A DNA stretch of 64,000 nucleotides from Aquanectria penicillioides (lineage: Eukaryota > Ascomycota > Sordariomycetes > Hypocreales > Nectriaceae). Of this stretch, positions 1 through 9,047 are shown piece by piece. Under the pieces are notes generated by a model, which ran no database searches, was not told the DNA's origin, and saw only the letters and a program-made list of their open reading frames with translations. The stretch covers positions 2,108,001 through 2,172,000 of the forward strand of contig PYIU01000002.1 in the NCBI GenBank assembly GCA_003415625.1, written 5' to 3'. Each line of letters begins with the position of its first letter. Positions within the stretch are counted from its first letter, which is position 1. The position numbers and the translations under genes were made by a program.

Positions 1-952
1 CATTACACGGCGGAGATGTGGAACTGGGCGCCCGCCTTGCATCGACGTGGCCCAACCGCTGGTCCCCCAGCCTTGATCCATCGGAGCTCATCGTTCGACG
101 CTTCTGCTGCTGGTGCTGGGGGCCTGCGAGCTGCATCACCGCAGAGCTCCCTGGGACAAGCCCCAACCATGCCATGCCATGCATGCATCTGAATGTTTGA
201 CATTCCAATTTCCCTCTTCTCCAGGTGCTTGGGGAAGTTGCCTTGCCTAATTCAGCTTTGATGGTTTGGGGGCGGCTTGCACGCGCCATAACTTATGCCA
301 CAGCAGCGTAGCAGCACTACCACTACCCTTGGTGAGTTTGATATGCTTCACTGATAACCTTCGTCTGGCGAGCGCTGTTTTGCCTTTCCGCCCCCAGAAT
401 GATAGCCCATTAGCCGTTGTTCTGGGATGTCGTGTCTGATTCCTGTCAGACGGGGGCCATGGATGGATTAAGTCAATCAACTACCAGCATCCTACTGCGC
501 TGCTACTCATCACAATCACATCCCGCTTACATACATATAGCTGGCCCCTCCCGAACCCTCACTGGTTCGTAGCTCCCCCGTCGTGCCTTCGCACGGTCAA
601 GAGAACGCGCCCGGCACCTCGGCTTCTCGCATTTGCATCATGTCAATCTGAACCTTGCCCAGCTAAGTAACTTTGGGCAGCGGTTTTTTTTTTTTGGCGA
701 GTTACCCGAGACGCTTTTGCCACTGCTGGGGCTCCTTTGGCTTGTGATGGCTTAGGGCAGAGTGTGCATCCACGACGATCACTTCTGTAAGCGCGCGTCT
801 ACACACTTTGGCTTGCCATTGGACCCACCTGGCCTATCGGCCCCACATGCACCCGCAAGGGTCCGTTTTTCGACGTCTGTCACCGCCAAAAATTTCCAAT
901 TCGCATGTTCGGAATGGATTCGTCAAACTCCTGCAATTTATAAATCCGAATC
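1..952. other. left-edge non-coding region, DBP8 promoter side
   Basis: No convincing coding exon is visible; the short open frames lack family motifs or a plausible splice context. A T-run lies near 684-695. A TATAAAT-like string ends about ten bases before the DBP8 start codon, too close to act as a TATA box for that start. Confidence 0.5.
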
Positions 953-2572
953 ATGTTGCCGCCCGTTGATCCCGAACACGCGACTGATGCGTCAGATGCT
1001 CCAGACCCCTCGGATGTTGTCTCATCGTCTGACGAGTCCGATTATCTCGACAATGCTGCTTCTCGGAAGCGAAGGAGGACCTCGCCCTCCACGGCAACCA
1101 AAGATGTCGAGGACGAAGAGGATGAAGAGGATGAGGAGGAGCTAAAGAGAGTGATTTCCACCATCAAGGCTCCTTCAAGAATCAAGCGCAATGTCCAAAA
1201 TGACAAGAAGGATGTTCCTGCGAAAACCCAACACGCACCCGAAAACTCGATTCTGGCTCCAACCGACCCGAACACGACCTTCTCGGCCCTCAATGTTCGC
1301 CCGTGGCTAGTCCAGTCGCTTGGAAACATGGCTATTAGAAGACCTACTGGGATTCAAAAGGGCTGTATACCAGAGATTCTCAAGGGAAGAGATTGCATTG
1401 GTGGTAGTCGAACAGGTTCTGGAAAAACCGTCGCATTTGCGGTGCCCATCCTGCAGAAATGGGCCGAAGACCCTACTGGTATCTTCGCTGTCGTCCTGAC
1501 TCCCACCAGAGAGTTGGCTCTCCAGATCTACGAGCAATTCAAGGCCATCTCTTCTCCTCAGAGCATTAAGGCGATTCTCGTGACTGGCGGTTCCGATATG
1601 CGACCTCAGGCTATTGAGCTGGCGAGGCGGCCGCATGTGGTAATTGCAACTCCAGGTCGCTTGGCGGATCACGTCCGGACGTCTGGAGAAGATACAATTT
1701 GTGGATTGAGAAGAGTTCGCTATGTCGTTTTGGACGAGGCAGACCGCTTGCTCAATGCCACAGGTCCTGGAAGCATGCTGCCCGACGTCGAAGAGTGTCT
1801 CTCTGTCTTGCCGCCGGCTACGGAGCGACAGACGCTGCTCTTCACTGCCACAATCACTCCTGAAGTTCGGGCACTAAAGAACATGCCTGTGAAGCCTGGA
1901 AAACAACCAGTTTTTGTGTGCGAAGTCGACACTCAAATGCTGGCCATTCCTGCAACGCTGAAGCAAATGCATTTGCAGATCCCTGTCACCCACAAGGAGC
2001 ACTATCTGCATGTATTTCTCCTCACCGAGGCTAATGTAGACAAATCAATCATTTTGTTCTGTAACAGAACCTCAACAGCCGACTACCTTCACCATTTACT
2101 CCGGCTACTCGATCACCGAGTCACGTCTCTTCACTCGAAACTGCCTCAGAGGCAACGAATTGACAACCTGGGCCGCTTCCGTGCCTCAGCAGCTCGGATT
2201 CTTGTGGCAACAGACGTCGCAGCTCGTGGTCTCGATATTCCTGAGGTGAGCCTTGTTATCAATTACGACGTGCCCCGCGATCCCGACGACTACATCCACC
2301 GAGTTGGTCGTACTGCCCGTGCAGGCCGCTCGGGCGAGGCCGTTACCTTTGTTGGACAACGAGATGTGGAACTGGTGCTTGCTATCGAAAAGCGTGTCGG
2401 TCGCCAGATGGATGCGTGGGAGGAAGAAGGTGTCAACCTGGAGACGCGCGTCATCCGGGAGGCACTCAAGCTGGTGGGCGAGAAGAAGCGCGAGGCTTTG
2501 CTCGAGGTGGAAGAGGGACGAGAAGTCGGAGGCAAGAGAAAACGGGCCAAGCAAAAGCTTCGCGCGGAATAA
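953..2572 (+). CDS. dbp8: ATP-dependent DEAD-box RNA helicase DBP8
   Basis: Single-exon gene of 539 aa. The first ~95 residues are an acidic, low-complexity tail rich in D, E and S. The DEAD-box core follows: a Q-motif region ([14 protein letters not shown]...), Walker [10 protein letters not shown] near residue 150, PTRELA, TPGR, the DEAD motif in [10 protein letters not shown] near residue 260, TAT as motif III, and motif [14 protein letters not shown] basic lysine-rich tail ends the protein. Length and motif wording fit the Dbp8 subfamily, nucleolar helicases that unwind pre-rRNA during 18S/40S maturation with the cofactor Esf2. The ATG at 953 is the first in frame and keeps the whole acidic tail. 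It converges with the APH-like gene, with 188 bp between the stops. Codon use and length look normal. Subfamily assignment is from recognition, not alignment. Confidence 0.93.
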   Translation: MLPPVDPEHATDASDAPDPSDVVSSSDESDYLDNAASRKRRRTSPSTATKDVEDEEDEEDEEELKRVISTIKAPSRIKRNVQNDKKDVPAKTQHAPENSILAPTDPNTTFSALNVRPWLVQSLGNMAIRRPTGIQKGCIPEILKGRDCIGGSRTGSGKTVAFAVPILQKWAEDPTGIFAVVLTPTRELALQIYEQFKAISSPQSIKAILVTGGSDMRPQAIELARRPHVVIATPGRLADHVRTSGEDTICGLRRVRYVVLDEADRLLNATGPGSMLPDVEECLSVLPPATERQTLLFTATITPEVRALKNMPVKPGKQPVFVCEVDTQMLAIPATLKQMHLQIPVTHKEHYLHVFLLTEANVDKSIILFCNRTSTADYLHHLLRLLDHRVTSLHSKLPQRQRIDNLGRFRASAARILVATDVAARGLDIPEVSLVINYDVPRDPDDYIHRVGRTARAGRSGEAVTFVGQRDVELVLAIEKRVGRQMDAWEEEGVNLETRVIREALKLVGEKKREALLEVEEGREVGGKRKRAKQKLRAE

Positions 2573-2760
2573 AAATTATGGGAGTTGGTGTCCAAAATAA
2601 GGACCAAAAAGGGACATATTTGGTCAATAGACTTTTTGTTGATACATTTCTGAAGAGACCTATGATGATACATTTACAACCCTTGGCAATACCATCAAAT
2701 TGCTGTGAAACTGTCCATTGCTGTGATTGCCAGCTTACCTCGATATACATGTCGCATTGT

Positions 2761-3912
2761 TTAGCTCAGTTGCAGCACAGACAGAAACAAGGTCAACTTC
2801 TGCAACTCACCATCATCTGTCCCGAGCTCGACGACCCGATCAATTCGCCCATCCTCAAATGCGATACCACGCCAAAGCAGGATGCCTAGCGTTCTGGCAA
2901 GCTTCGCCTGTTCAATCCACGCTGCCTTCTCGTCGTCGATGAAAGACAGGCTGATGAGTCTGCGCCAGAATGCGTCTCTCAGCTGTTCATGTTCCTCGTA
3001 GAACTGAAACCCAGCTCGCGGGTCCTCGTGCCCAAGGATCTCTTCGAGACCGTAGAGGCCGATGCCAAACGGAAGCCACTCTCCCTCGGCCCAATCAATC
3101 AAGCCCGTCAGGCGCCCAGACTTTGGATCAACCATGATGTTTGCGGGGACTAGGTCTCCGTGGGTCAGACACCATGGCAAGTTCTCGATTTCATCTATGG
3201 CGGCGGCCACTTCGTTGACAGACTTTCTCAGGTCGCTGGAGTGCAATCGCTTGAGGATATCGAGGCGCCATCGGAGCGAGCGGCCCACGTTGCCCTTCTC
3301 AAAACACTCGTGCTCGTCGTTGTGAAGCCCGGGTCGCCGCCCATGGTGAAGGCTGGTGGCGAAAAGCTCAGCGAGATCCTCAACTAGCTGTCTCCGGGCA
3401 GACCGCAAGGCGTCGGCATCAAACAACTCCGTCTTTTGAAACTCCTTCAGCGTGATTCCAGGGATTCTTTCTTGAATGTACACATGCAACCGTCGCTCAT
3501 CGCCACTGAATGAACAGGGTGAGGGTGGGACGGGCCCCAAATATCGAGCCCGGGGAACTAAACTGCCAAATACCATCCTTGCCTCTTCTTGAACCTTCAA
3601 ATTCAACAGGTATGCTTCTGGGCGAAACTGCAGTAGATGGGTCGTCGATATCTTCACTGTGTAAGAACAATACCCTTGTGATTCTACCGGTCTCATCTCC
3701 ACATTGGGATAAAGGGTGTGCGCGAATGAATGGCACCGCTCTCTCGTGTGGCAGTCAAACCCATTTCTCGCGAAGAAATCGCCCCCTTTCAATCTTCTAC
3801 TTGTCGAAGAGCTATCGTTGAGGCAGGTTTGGATTGGCTCACGGTCTCGGATGTAAGAAGGCTGCCATGGTACCCGTTCAGGCCCGGCGATCTGAGTTAG
3901 CGAGGAAGCCAT
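2761..3912 (-). CDS. APH-fold phosphotransferase family protein
   Basis: Single-exon gene of 383 aa. It belongs to the aminoglycoside phosphotransferase/choline kinase-like fold (PF01636 type). The catalytic Brenner motif is visible as LTHGDLVPANIMVD (HGD with the following Asn), followed by the metal-binding Asp in LTGLIDWAEGEW. Upstream, RLHVYIQERIPGITLKEF matches the hinge region of these kinases. Many fungal members have unknown small-molecule substrates; nothing here points to a specific one, and antibiotic resistance should not be assumed. I chose the ATG at 3912; an in-frame TTG ten codons upstream would add a lysine stretch read from a poly-A tract and is unlikely. The mRNA leader carries a run of 16 A ending four bases before the ATG. 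The gene converges with DBP8. Confidence 0.85.
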   Translation of the reverse strand: MASSLTQIAGPERVPWQPSYIRDREPIQTCLNDSSSTSRRLKGGDFFARNGFDCHTRERCHSFAHTLYPNVEMRPVESQGYCSYTVKISTTHLLQFRPEAYLLNLKVQEEARMVFGSLVPRARYLGPVPPSPCSFSGDERRLHVYIQERIPGITLKEFQKTELFDADALRSARRQLVEDLAELFATSLHHGRRPGLHNDEHECFEKGNVGRSLRWRLDILKRLHSSDLRKSVNEVAAAIDEIENLPWCLTHGDLVPANIMVDPKSGRLTGLIDWAEGEWLPFGIGLYGLEEILGHEDPRAGFQFYEEHEQLRDAFWRRLISLSFIDDEKAAWIEQAKLARTLGILLWRGIAFEDGRIDRVVELGTDDGELQKLTLFLSVLQLS

Positions 3913-3916
3913 GGGG

Positions 3917-3932
3917 TTTTTTTTTTTTTTTT
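3917..3932 (-). repeat. A16 tract directly before the APH-like start codon
   Basis: A run of 16 T on the + strand reads as A16 on the coding strand, separated from the ATG by CCCC. It would sit in the 5' leader or core promoter of the APH-like gene. Confidence 0.9.
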
Positions 3933-4320
3933 GGGCTGTCAAGACGCGATGCGAATGAGATATGGCACCAAGGTTAGGAAGGATATCTTTCAGAGTCTTA
4001 ATAAACGGCTAAATATTGTCGCATTTATCTACAAATAAGAATGGCGCCAACCCCCACGTTTGCAAGGCAGATGACTTGGAAACTCCAACTGCACGTAACA
4101 AACCACGTGAGATTACCCGAGTATCAGCAGCCTATAGGCCTTCTTGGCCCGCGCCGCCGGCTGGCTGCTCCGAGTCTTGAATAATAATAACGCAAATTGG
4201 CAGAAATGTCGTGAAATTTGAGCTTCGTCAGACGAGCCGCCATTGATTGATGTTGATGGCTGCTGGTATGGACGGACTTCCATCCAAGAATCCGATTTCA
4301 ACTGCCAAGTTTCAATCTTC
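3933..4320. other. intergenic, APH-like gene upstream / T7H 3' flank
   Basis: About 390 bases between the APH-like start and the T7H stop. It must hold the APH-like promoter and the T7H 3' untranslated region. I see no further gene or clear regulatory site. Confidence 0.5.
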
Positions 4321-5496
4321 TTAGTACGTAGCCGTGAGTCTCTGTACCAAGTAATCTCCGCTGTTGATGCCCTTGTACTTCTTGTCATTTTCCGTGGCAA
4401 AGGTCCCTGGCAGAGCCTCGATGTGACTATCAAAGTTGGGATTGCAGAAGTATCTGGGGTCCAGGTCAGCCAATGGGCCCAGTCCCAAGGTGTATCTACT
4501 TACGCGATGCTGTAGCGGGGAGGATACGAGTCTGCCTCTTTTCGGGGCGGCTCAACAACACGGTGGATGGTGCTCTTGATGGTGTCGTTGCTCCATCGCG
4601 CGAGCAAATCTCCAGCGTTGACGACGACGGTGCCTTCAATGGGGGTTGCGTCGACGAACTGGCCAGTCGGGCTCTTGACCTGCAATCCACCCCTGTTATC
4701 TTGGAAGAGTAGCGTGACGGATCCGTAATCCTGGTCTAGTCAACATCTCGAGCAGGTTAAGCATAAACCGAGTCTCCCACACTTACACTGTGTTCTCCGG
4801 CACGCACAGCGCCGGGGTTGATCTTGAAAACATCGGACTTGATGGAGGGGTAGTGCAGCAGGCGCAGAGTATTGTCGCCCACATCTACGAAGGAATCGAA
4901 GAACTCCTCGTCGAGGCCCATGCCGACGGCGATTGCCCGCATGACTTCGATATGCAGCGCCTTGCACTGGTTGAAGAACTTGAGCATGTCGGTCTTGAAA
5001 CCGGCCACGGCACCGGTGTCTTCGGGCCACTGGTTTGGCATGCCGGAGACACCCTCGCGGCCAATCTCGAAGCTCTCCTTCAGGTCTGGCGCAGAGGCGC
5101 GGACCTTTTCGACATCGCCAATGTTCTCGAGCTGCGTGACCTTTTCACGGCCAGGCGCCGAGTATCCACGATTGGCCTGGGGGGTTGTCCATCCCAGGCC
5201 CAGCTTGGTCTCGGTTGGCTGGGCAAAGAACCTGGCTGACGTGGAGAAGGCATGCTTCAAGTCAGTACTTGGGATGGCATAGTTCTTGAGGTAGATGAAG
5301 CCGGCGGTCTGGAAGCCATGGAGGATAGCCTTGGCAGTCTCCTTCCGCTCATCGGGGGTTCCGGCAAGAAAGTGAGAGAAGTCAATCAGCTAACTGGAAA
5401 GTCAGTAGGTGCCCGTCCGTATTGACTTGGCTTTGGGGGGAGCGAGCGCACAGGGATGACGAGACCCTCCTTGCTAACAGCGGCGTCAGAAGGCAT
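4321..5496 (-). CDS. T7H: thymine dioxygenase (thymine-7-hydroxylase), Fe(II)/2-oxoglutarate enzyme
   Basis: Four exons: 5496-5452, 5389-4787, 4730-4504 and 4453-4321, giving 335 aa. Introns of 62, 56 and 50 nt start GTGCGC, GTAAGT and GTAAGT. The protein has the non-haem dioxygenase N domain (NRGYSAPGREKV) and the 2OG-Fe(II) oxygenase core. The iron ligands are H215-S-D217 and H272 (STIHRVVEPP), and R288-x-S290 binds 2-oxoglutarate. Length, intron-free motif spacing, the start region GLVIPLIDFSHFL and the end YLVQRLTATY are what I know of fungal thymine-7-hydroxylase. The enzyme oxidises thymine stepwise to 5-hydroxymethyl-, 5-formyl- and 5-carboxyuracil. The neighbour across a shared promoter encodes the decarboxylase for that product, which strongly supports the call. 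The usual T in HTD is S here, a mild change. A generic isopenicillin-N-synthase-like oxygenase is the fallback. Confidence 0.92.
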
Positions 5497-6217
5497 GGTG
5501 GTGTCTGGCAGATGGGCAACGATGCAATGGCTTTCAGTCACGGAACGGTGAGGGATGTGATAGCCAGATAGGTAGGTCTGGATAAACTACAGAATCCAGG
5601 TGTCGTCGACGGGATAATATAAGCCACAAGCACCAAAGGGCGTTACACCAGTCCGGGTCACAAGGTTTAAACCCTTCCGTAACACAGCCGCCAGTCCGCC
5701 GGCGGCCCAGACGCAGACGGTGGGAGGAGCAACTTGGCTCGACGGCCCAGACGACTTAAACGACCTAGATCCCGGGCCCGGAAGGGCTGATTGATAGGCA
5801 ATGACGTCGCATCATCATTGGGACGGCAGCGTCTCGTGTGCCTGGACTGCAGAAACAACCCCGCAATGGGTGCTGATAAGAAGCGAGTGAGATGCATCTG
5901 GCCGTGCCTCGTCGCGATAACGCTCAGAGCCGACGGCAGCGGCCGAAATCCGATGCTCTCGACATGCTTGCGACCTTCCTCTTGTTGCCAATCGCGTCCA
6001 GGGCATTAACATTGGTGTTGGCGATTCCCCCTTTCAGACCTTCTGCCGACCAGGTTGCTGCTTGATGATGCACATGCTTGGGTGCGTCCGATCGGGCAAG
6101 TAAACTAATAAATCTTCGGCACATTGCCGCGCGCTGTGTGAGACAGGACACCCTCTGAACCCCGCCACCAAACCCAACTATCCTATCCCGCTCTCACAAC
6201 ACACACACACACACACA

Positions 6218-6260
<43 letters not shown>

Positions 6261-6389
6261 CTCCGCACCAGGAGCTCAATACAACCAACCGTCTCTAGCT
6301 TGTATCTCATCCTCCTTTTATTCAAAACTTTGTAAATCAACCACCCAGACGCTGCAAAAGTCACGCGGCGCTCGCCTCTCTTTTAGATC
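5497..6389. promoter_or_regulatory. shared divergent promoter of T7H and isoorotate decarboxylase
   Basis: This 893-bp gap separates two start codons on opposite strands. It holds five HGATAR-type GATA-factor sites (5558-5563, 5566-5571, 5792-5797, 5874-5879, 5915-5920), a CRE-like TGACGTCG at 5802-5809, a GGTTTAAACC palindrome near 5664, a CCGCCGGCGG palindrome near 5697, and an AC/TC microsatellite next to the decarboxylase. GATA sites fit nitrogen-regulated pyrimidine salvage, but that is an inference; such short motifs also occur by chance. Confidence 0.6.
6199..6256. repeat. (AC)n(TC)n compound microsatellite
   Basis: About 11 AC units followed by 18 TC units. The TC tract lies on the sense strand of the decarboxylase gene, ending 133 bases before its ATG, where fungal genes often have pyrimidine-rich tracts near the transcription start. 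Confidence 0.95.
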
Positions 6390-7526
6390 ATGACAACCTC
6401 ATCGATACAAGTCGTGGATATCCACACTCACATGTACCCGCCCTCATACATTCAAATCATGGAGTCTCGCTCTGCTATCCCCTTGGTTCGCTCGTTTCCT
6501 CAGACGCCTGACCCAAGACTCATCTTGCTAGAGGCAGAGGTCAAAGCTCTCGAGGAAGCTACACGAGATCCCAGCGCAAAGCCGCCAGGCCGTCCTCTGA
6601 CCAGCCACTACGCATCGCTGGCGCAAAAGATTCATTTCATGGACACGCACAGCATAGACATCTCCGTTATATCCCTTGCCAACCCATGGCTGGACTTCTT
6701 GTCCCCGTCCGAGTCAGGACAGATTGCAGAGTCGGTCAACAACGAATTCTCCAGCATGTGTGGGCAGCACCCTGGACGACTCTTCTTCTTTGGCACACTT
6801 CCCCTCACAGCCTCACTTGATACGGTGCTTTCCTCCGTAAACCATCTAAAAGATCTCAAGTACTGTCGCGGGGTCATCCTAGGTACATCGGGGCTTGGGA
6901 AGGGTCTGGATGATCCCGATCTCCTCCCCATCTTTGAGGCCGTGGCCTCTGCAAACCTGACCGTGTTCCTCCATCCCCATTATGGCCTCCCGAACGACGT
7001 TTGGGGTCCAAGGGCTAGCGCCGAGTACGGCCATGTTCTTCCATTGGCCCTAGGTTTCCCGATGGAGACTACTATCGCGGTTACAAGAATGTACCTGTCG
7101 GGGGTGTTTGACAAGGTCAGACAACTGCGGATGATCCTGGCCCATAGTGGCGGAACTTTGCCGTTCCTTGCAGGTCGTATTGACAGCTGCATCATGCATG
7201 ACGGGCAGCTGGTCCGGGAGGGCAAGGTAGGAAAAGACCGCCGAACAGTGTGGGATGTGCTCAAGGAGCAGGTATATCTCGACGCCGTCGTGTACTCCGA
7301 AGTCGGACTGAAAGCCGCCATTGATGCCAGCGGTGCCGATAGACTCATGTTCGGTACTGACCACCCTTTTTTCCCTCCTCTTACAACAGACGAGCAAGGG
7401 GAGTGGGAGAGCGTGAGCATGAATGCCGCAGCAGTCACCAAGGCCGTGGGCGAGGGTTCAGCTGACGCCAAGGCCATAATGGGAGCCAATGCGATAAACG
7501 TCTTGCGGCTCAACGAAATTTCATAA
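6390..7526 (+). CDS. isoorotate (uracil-5-carboxylate) decarboxylase, ACMSD-type amidohydrolase
   Basis: Single exon, 378 aa, amidohydrolase_2/ACMSD superfamily TIM barrel. The metal and active-site residues expected of this family are visible: H12-x-H14 in VVDIHTHMYPPSY, H195 in FLHPHYG, H252 in LAHSGGTLPFLAGR and D324 in MFGTDHPFFPP. The wording around these sites and the overall length match what I remember of structurally characterised isoorotate decarboxylases from Cordyceps and Metarhizium, the zinc-dependent enzymes that convert 5-carboxyuracil to uracil and CO2. The divergent neighbour encodes the thymine dioxygenase that makes 5-carboxyuracil, so the two form one salvage route. Alternatives in the superfamily (ACMSD itself, 6-methylsalicylate decarboxylase) are less likely given the context. 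The start is the first ATG and keeps the barrel's first HxH strand. It converges with the J-protein gene, 99 bp between stops. Confidence 0.9.
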   Translation: MTTSSIQVVDIHTHMYPPSYIQIMESRSAIPLVRSFPQTPDPRLILLEAEVKALEEATRDPSAKPPGRPLTSHYASLAQKIHFMDTHSIDISVISLANPWLDFLSPSESGQIAESVNNEFSSMCGQHPGRLFFFGTLPLTASLDTVLSSVNHLKDLKYCRGVILGTSGLGKGLDDPDLLPIFEAVASANLTVFLHPHYGLPNDVWGPRASAEYGHVLPLALGFPMETTIAVTRMYLSGVFDKVRQLRMILAHSGGTLPFLAGRIDSCIMHDGQLVREGKVGKDRRTVWDVLKEQVYLDAVVYSEVGLKAAIDASGADRLMFGTDHPFFPPLTTDEQGEWESVSMNAAAVTKAVGEGSADAKAIMGANAINVLRLNEIS

Positions 7527-7625
7527 AACTAGACAATTTAGATTAGCAATATGAACAAATAATCCATCTTGGTATATTGAGAGAGCTACCCGTCGTTTTA
7601 GGCACCGTTTGCCATTGGTCGATTT

Positions 7626-8474
7626 TTAAGCTGCCGACATGCCCTCGGCGTACTTCACCTCGGCTTGATGCATCTTTAGCTTTGCCTCCTGAAGTCCCTT
7701 CTGTGCCTCCTCCTGCTCGTCGCGGGTTGCTTCTCGCTTGGTCAAGTCCCTTACTGCCTGCACAGCTTTGAGCTTGTCGCAGACCAGTTCCCAGTACTTT
7801 CGCCTTTCGGTCCCTAGATCAACCACGAAATCTCCTGGGACAGCTATCACGCCGTGCAGCGGCTCTTGGGGTTTTGATTTGCCGTCGCCGGCGGCCGCGG
7901 CCTTTTTTGATTTGCGTAAGAACTTTTCTCGTGCCTCGTCTTGCTTCTTCTTCTCCTTCTTTTCCTTCAGCCGTCTCTTGGCCTCAGCTAGATCCTCTAG
8001 CTCCTGCGCAGCATCGGCCTGTCGCCTCTCTTCCTGCTCGCGCATCCGGCGCTCTTCGTGGAGCCGTTCCCTTTCCTTTTCTATAGCATCTTTATCTCTC
8101 TGTTCTTTCTCCTCCTTCTGGCGCTTCCAGGCGTTTTCTCGAGCCTCCAAGTCGTCAACGAAATGTTTGCGCTGCTTGTCCATAGCGTCACGCTCCTGCT
8201 TTCGCAGCAGCGCGGCCTTGATGGCATTGTCGTAAGCCGCTCGGGCAACATCTTCGGAGAGAACATCGCGAGCACGTTCGAACAGCTGCCACTTCTCGGC
8301 GTCGAAGTTGGCACCAGCTTTGTCAGGGTGGTACTTCAGCGAGCTCTTTCGCCAGGCGCGATGGATGTCATCTTTCGGGGTGAGGGCGTCGATTCCCAGT
8401 AAATCGTAGAGGTCTATATCCTTTGACGCATATTCCTGCGCATACTGCAGCAGGTCTGCAGCGTTGGATTCCAT
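7626..8474 (-). CDS. cwf23: DnaJ-domain spliceosomal protein, DNAJC17/Cwf23-like
   Basis: Single exon, 282 aa. An N-terminal J domain spans roughly residues 20-90 with the catalytic HPD at 49-51 (SLKYHPDKAG) and the helix IV region VLSEDVARAAYDNAI. A long charged coiled coil follows (about residues 100-205, rich in KERE, EEKEQRDK and LKEKKEKKK repeats), then a C-terminal segment with GVIAVPGDFVVDLGTERRKYWELV and a short helical tail. This order and length fit fungal Cwf23, the homologue of human DNAJC17, a splicing-complex-associated Hsp40. I do not see a clear RRM as in animal DNAJC17. The start ATG directly precedes the conserved ADLLQYAQEYASKDIDLYDLLG. Alternative: another short nuclear J-protein. 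Confidence 0.85.
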   Translation of the reverse strand: MESNAADLLQYAQEYASKDIDLYDLLGIDALTPKDDIHRAWRKSSLKYHPDKAGANFDAEKWQLFERARDVLSEDVARAAYDNAIKAALLRKQERDAMDKQRKHFVDDLEARENAWKRQKEEKEQRDKDAIEKERERLHEERRMREQEERRQADAAQELEDLAEAKRRLKEKKEKKKQDEAREKFLRKSKKAAAAGDGKSKPQEPLHGVIAVPGDFVVDLGTERRKYWELVCDKLKAVQAVRDLTKREATRDEQEEAQKGLQEAKLKMHQAEVKYAEGMSAA

Positions 8475-9047
8475 GGTCGGTTTGTCGAGGATGAATTAGC
8501 GATAGGCAGTAGGATGCCAAAATGTTGCAAGGATGCTCTGTCATCGCCATGCGCGACCACACGTGACCCGGTGACTTACAGCACTCAAAAAGGTCTCGGC
8601 ATCTCAGGAATCTCCTAATTCGCAACTACAACTGAACAGTGACAAACTATATATTGCGAAATCATTATTTTCTAGATAAAGTAATATGCGGCTTTGAGAA
8701 AGCTTATTAATATTTTCTTATAATGAATAGATTTATTTTAGTGACACTATTGATATTTCAAGATGCCATGCGAGAATTCGGCACCAATTCACCAGGCAGA
8801 ACTATTTCGAGCCTGTTCCACATTACATGACAGGAACCATTTCACCCGATTAAGTGGACGAGTGATCTCTAAAAAAAATCTATGAGTGATTGACTTATAT
8901 ACCCTTTTTGTGGGCGTTACCAAGAATGTCTTTCTTTTTTGTATCAATCTCCATCGTCGATTATATTCCATCTATTGGCATTAGTTGCTACTAAACTGAA
9001 TCGTAACTCCTACATCAACACCTCGTTTGCTTCCAGAATTGAACCCC
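8475..9047. other. AT-rich intergenic segment, J-protein promoter / DUF2235 gene 3' flank
   Basis: The two flanking genes are transcribed in tandem on the minus strand. Bases 8640-9040 are strikingly AT-rich: the 60-base line from 8701 holds only 11 G+C, against a GC-rich background. No coding potential is visible. Confidence 0.6.

Noticed and set aside
8738..8790. GTGACACTAT and GAATTCGGCAC, reminiscent of SP6 promoter and cDNA-adapter sequence
   Set aside because: Both matches are partial (about 10-11 bases) and sit in ordinary AT-rich intergenic DNA; vector contamination is not supported.
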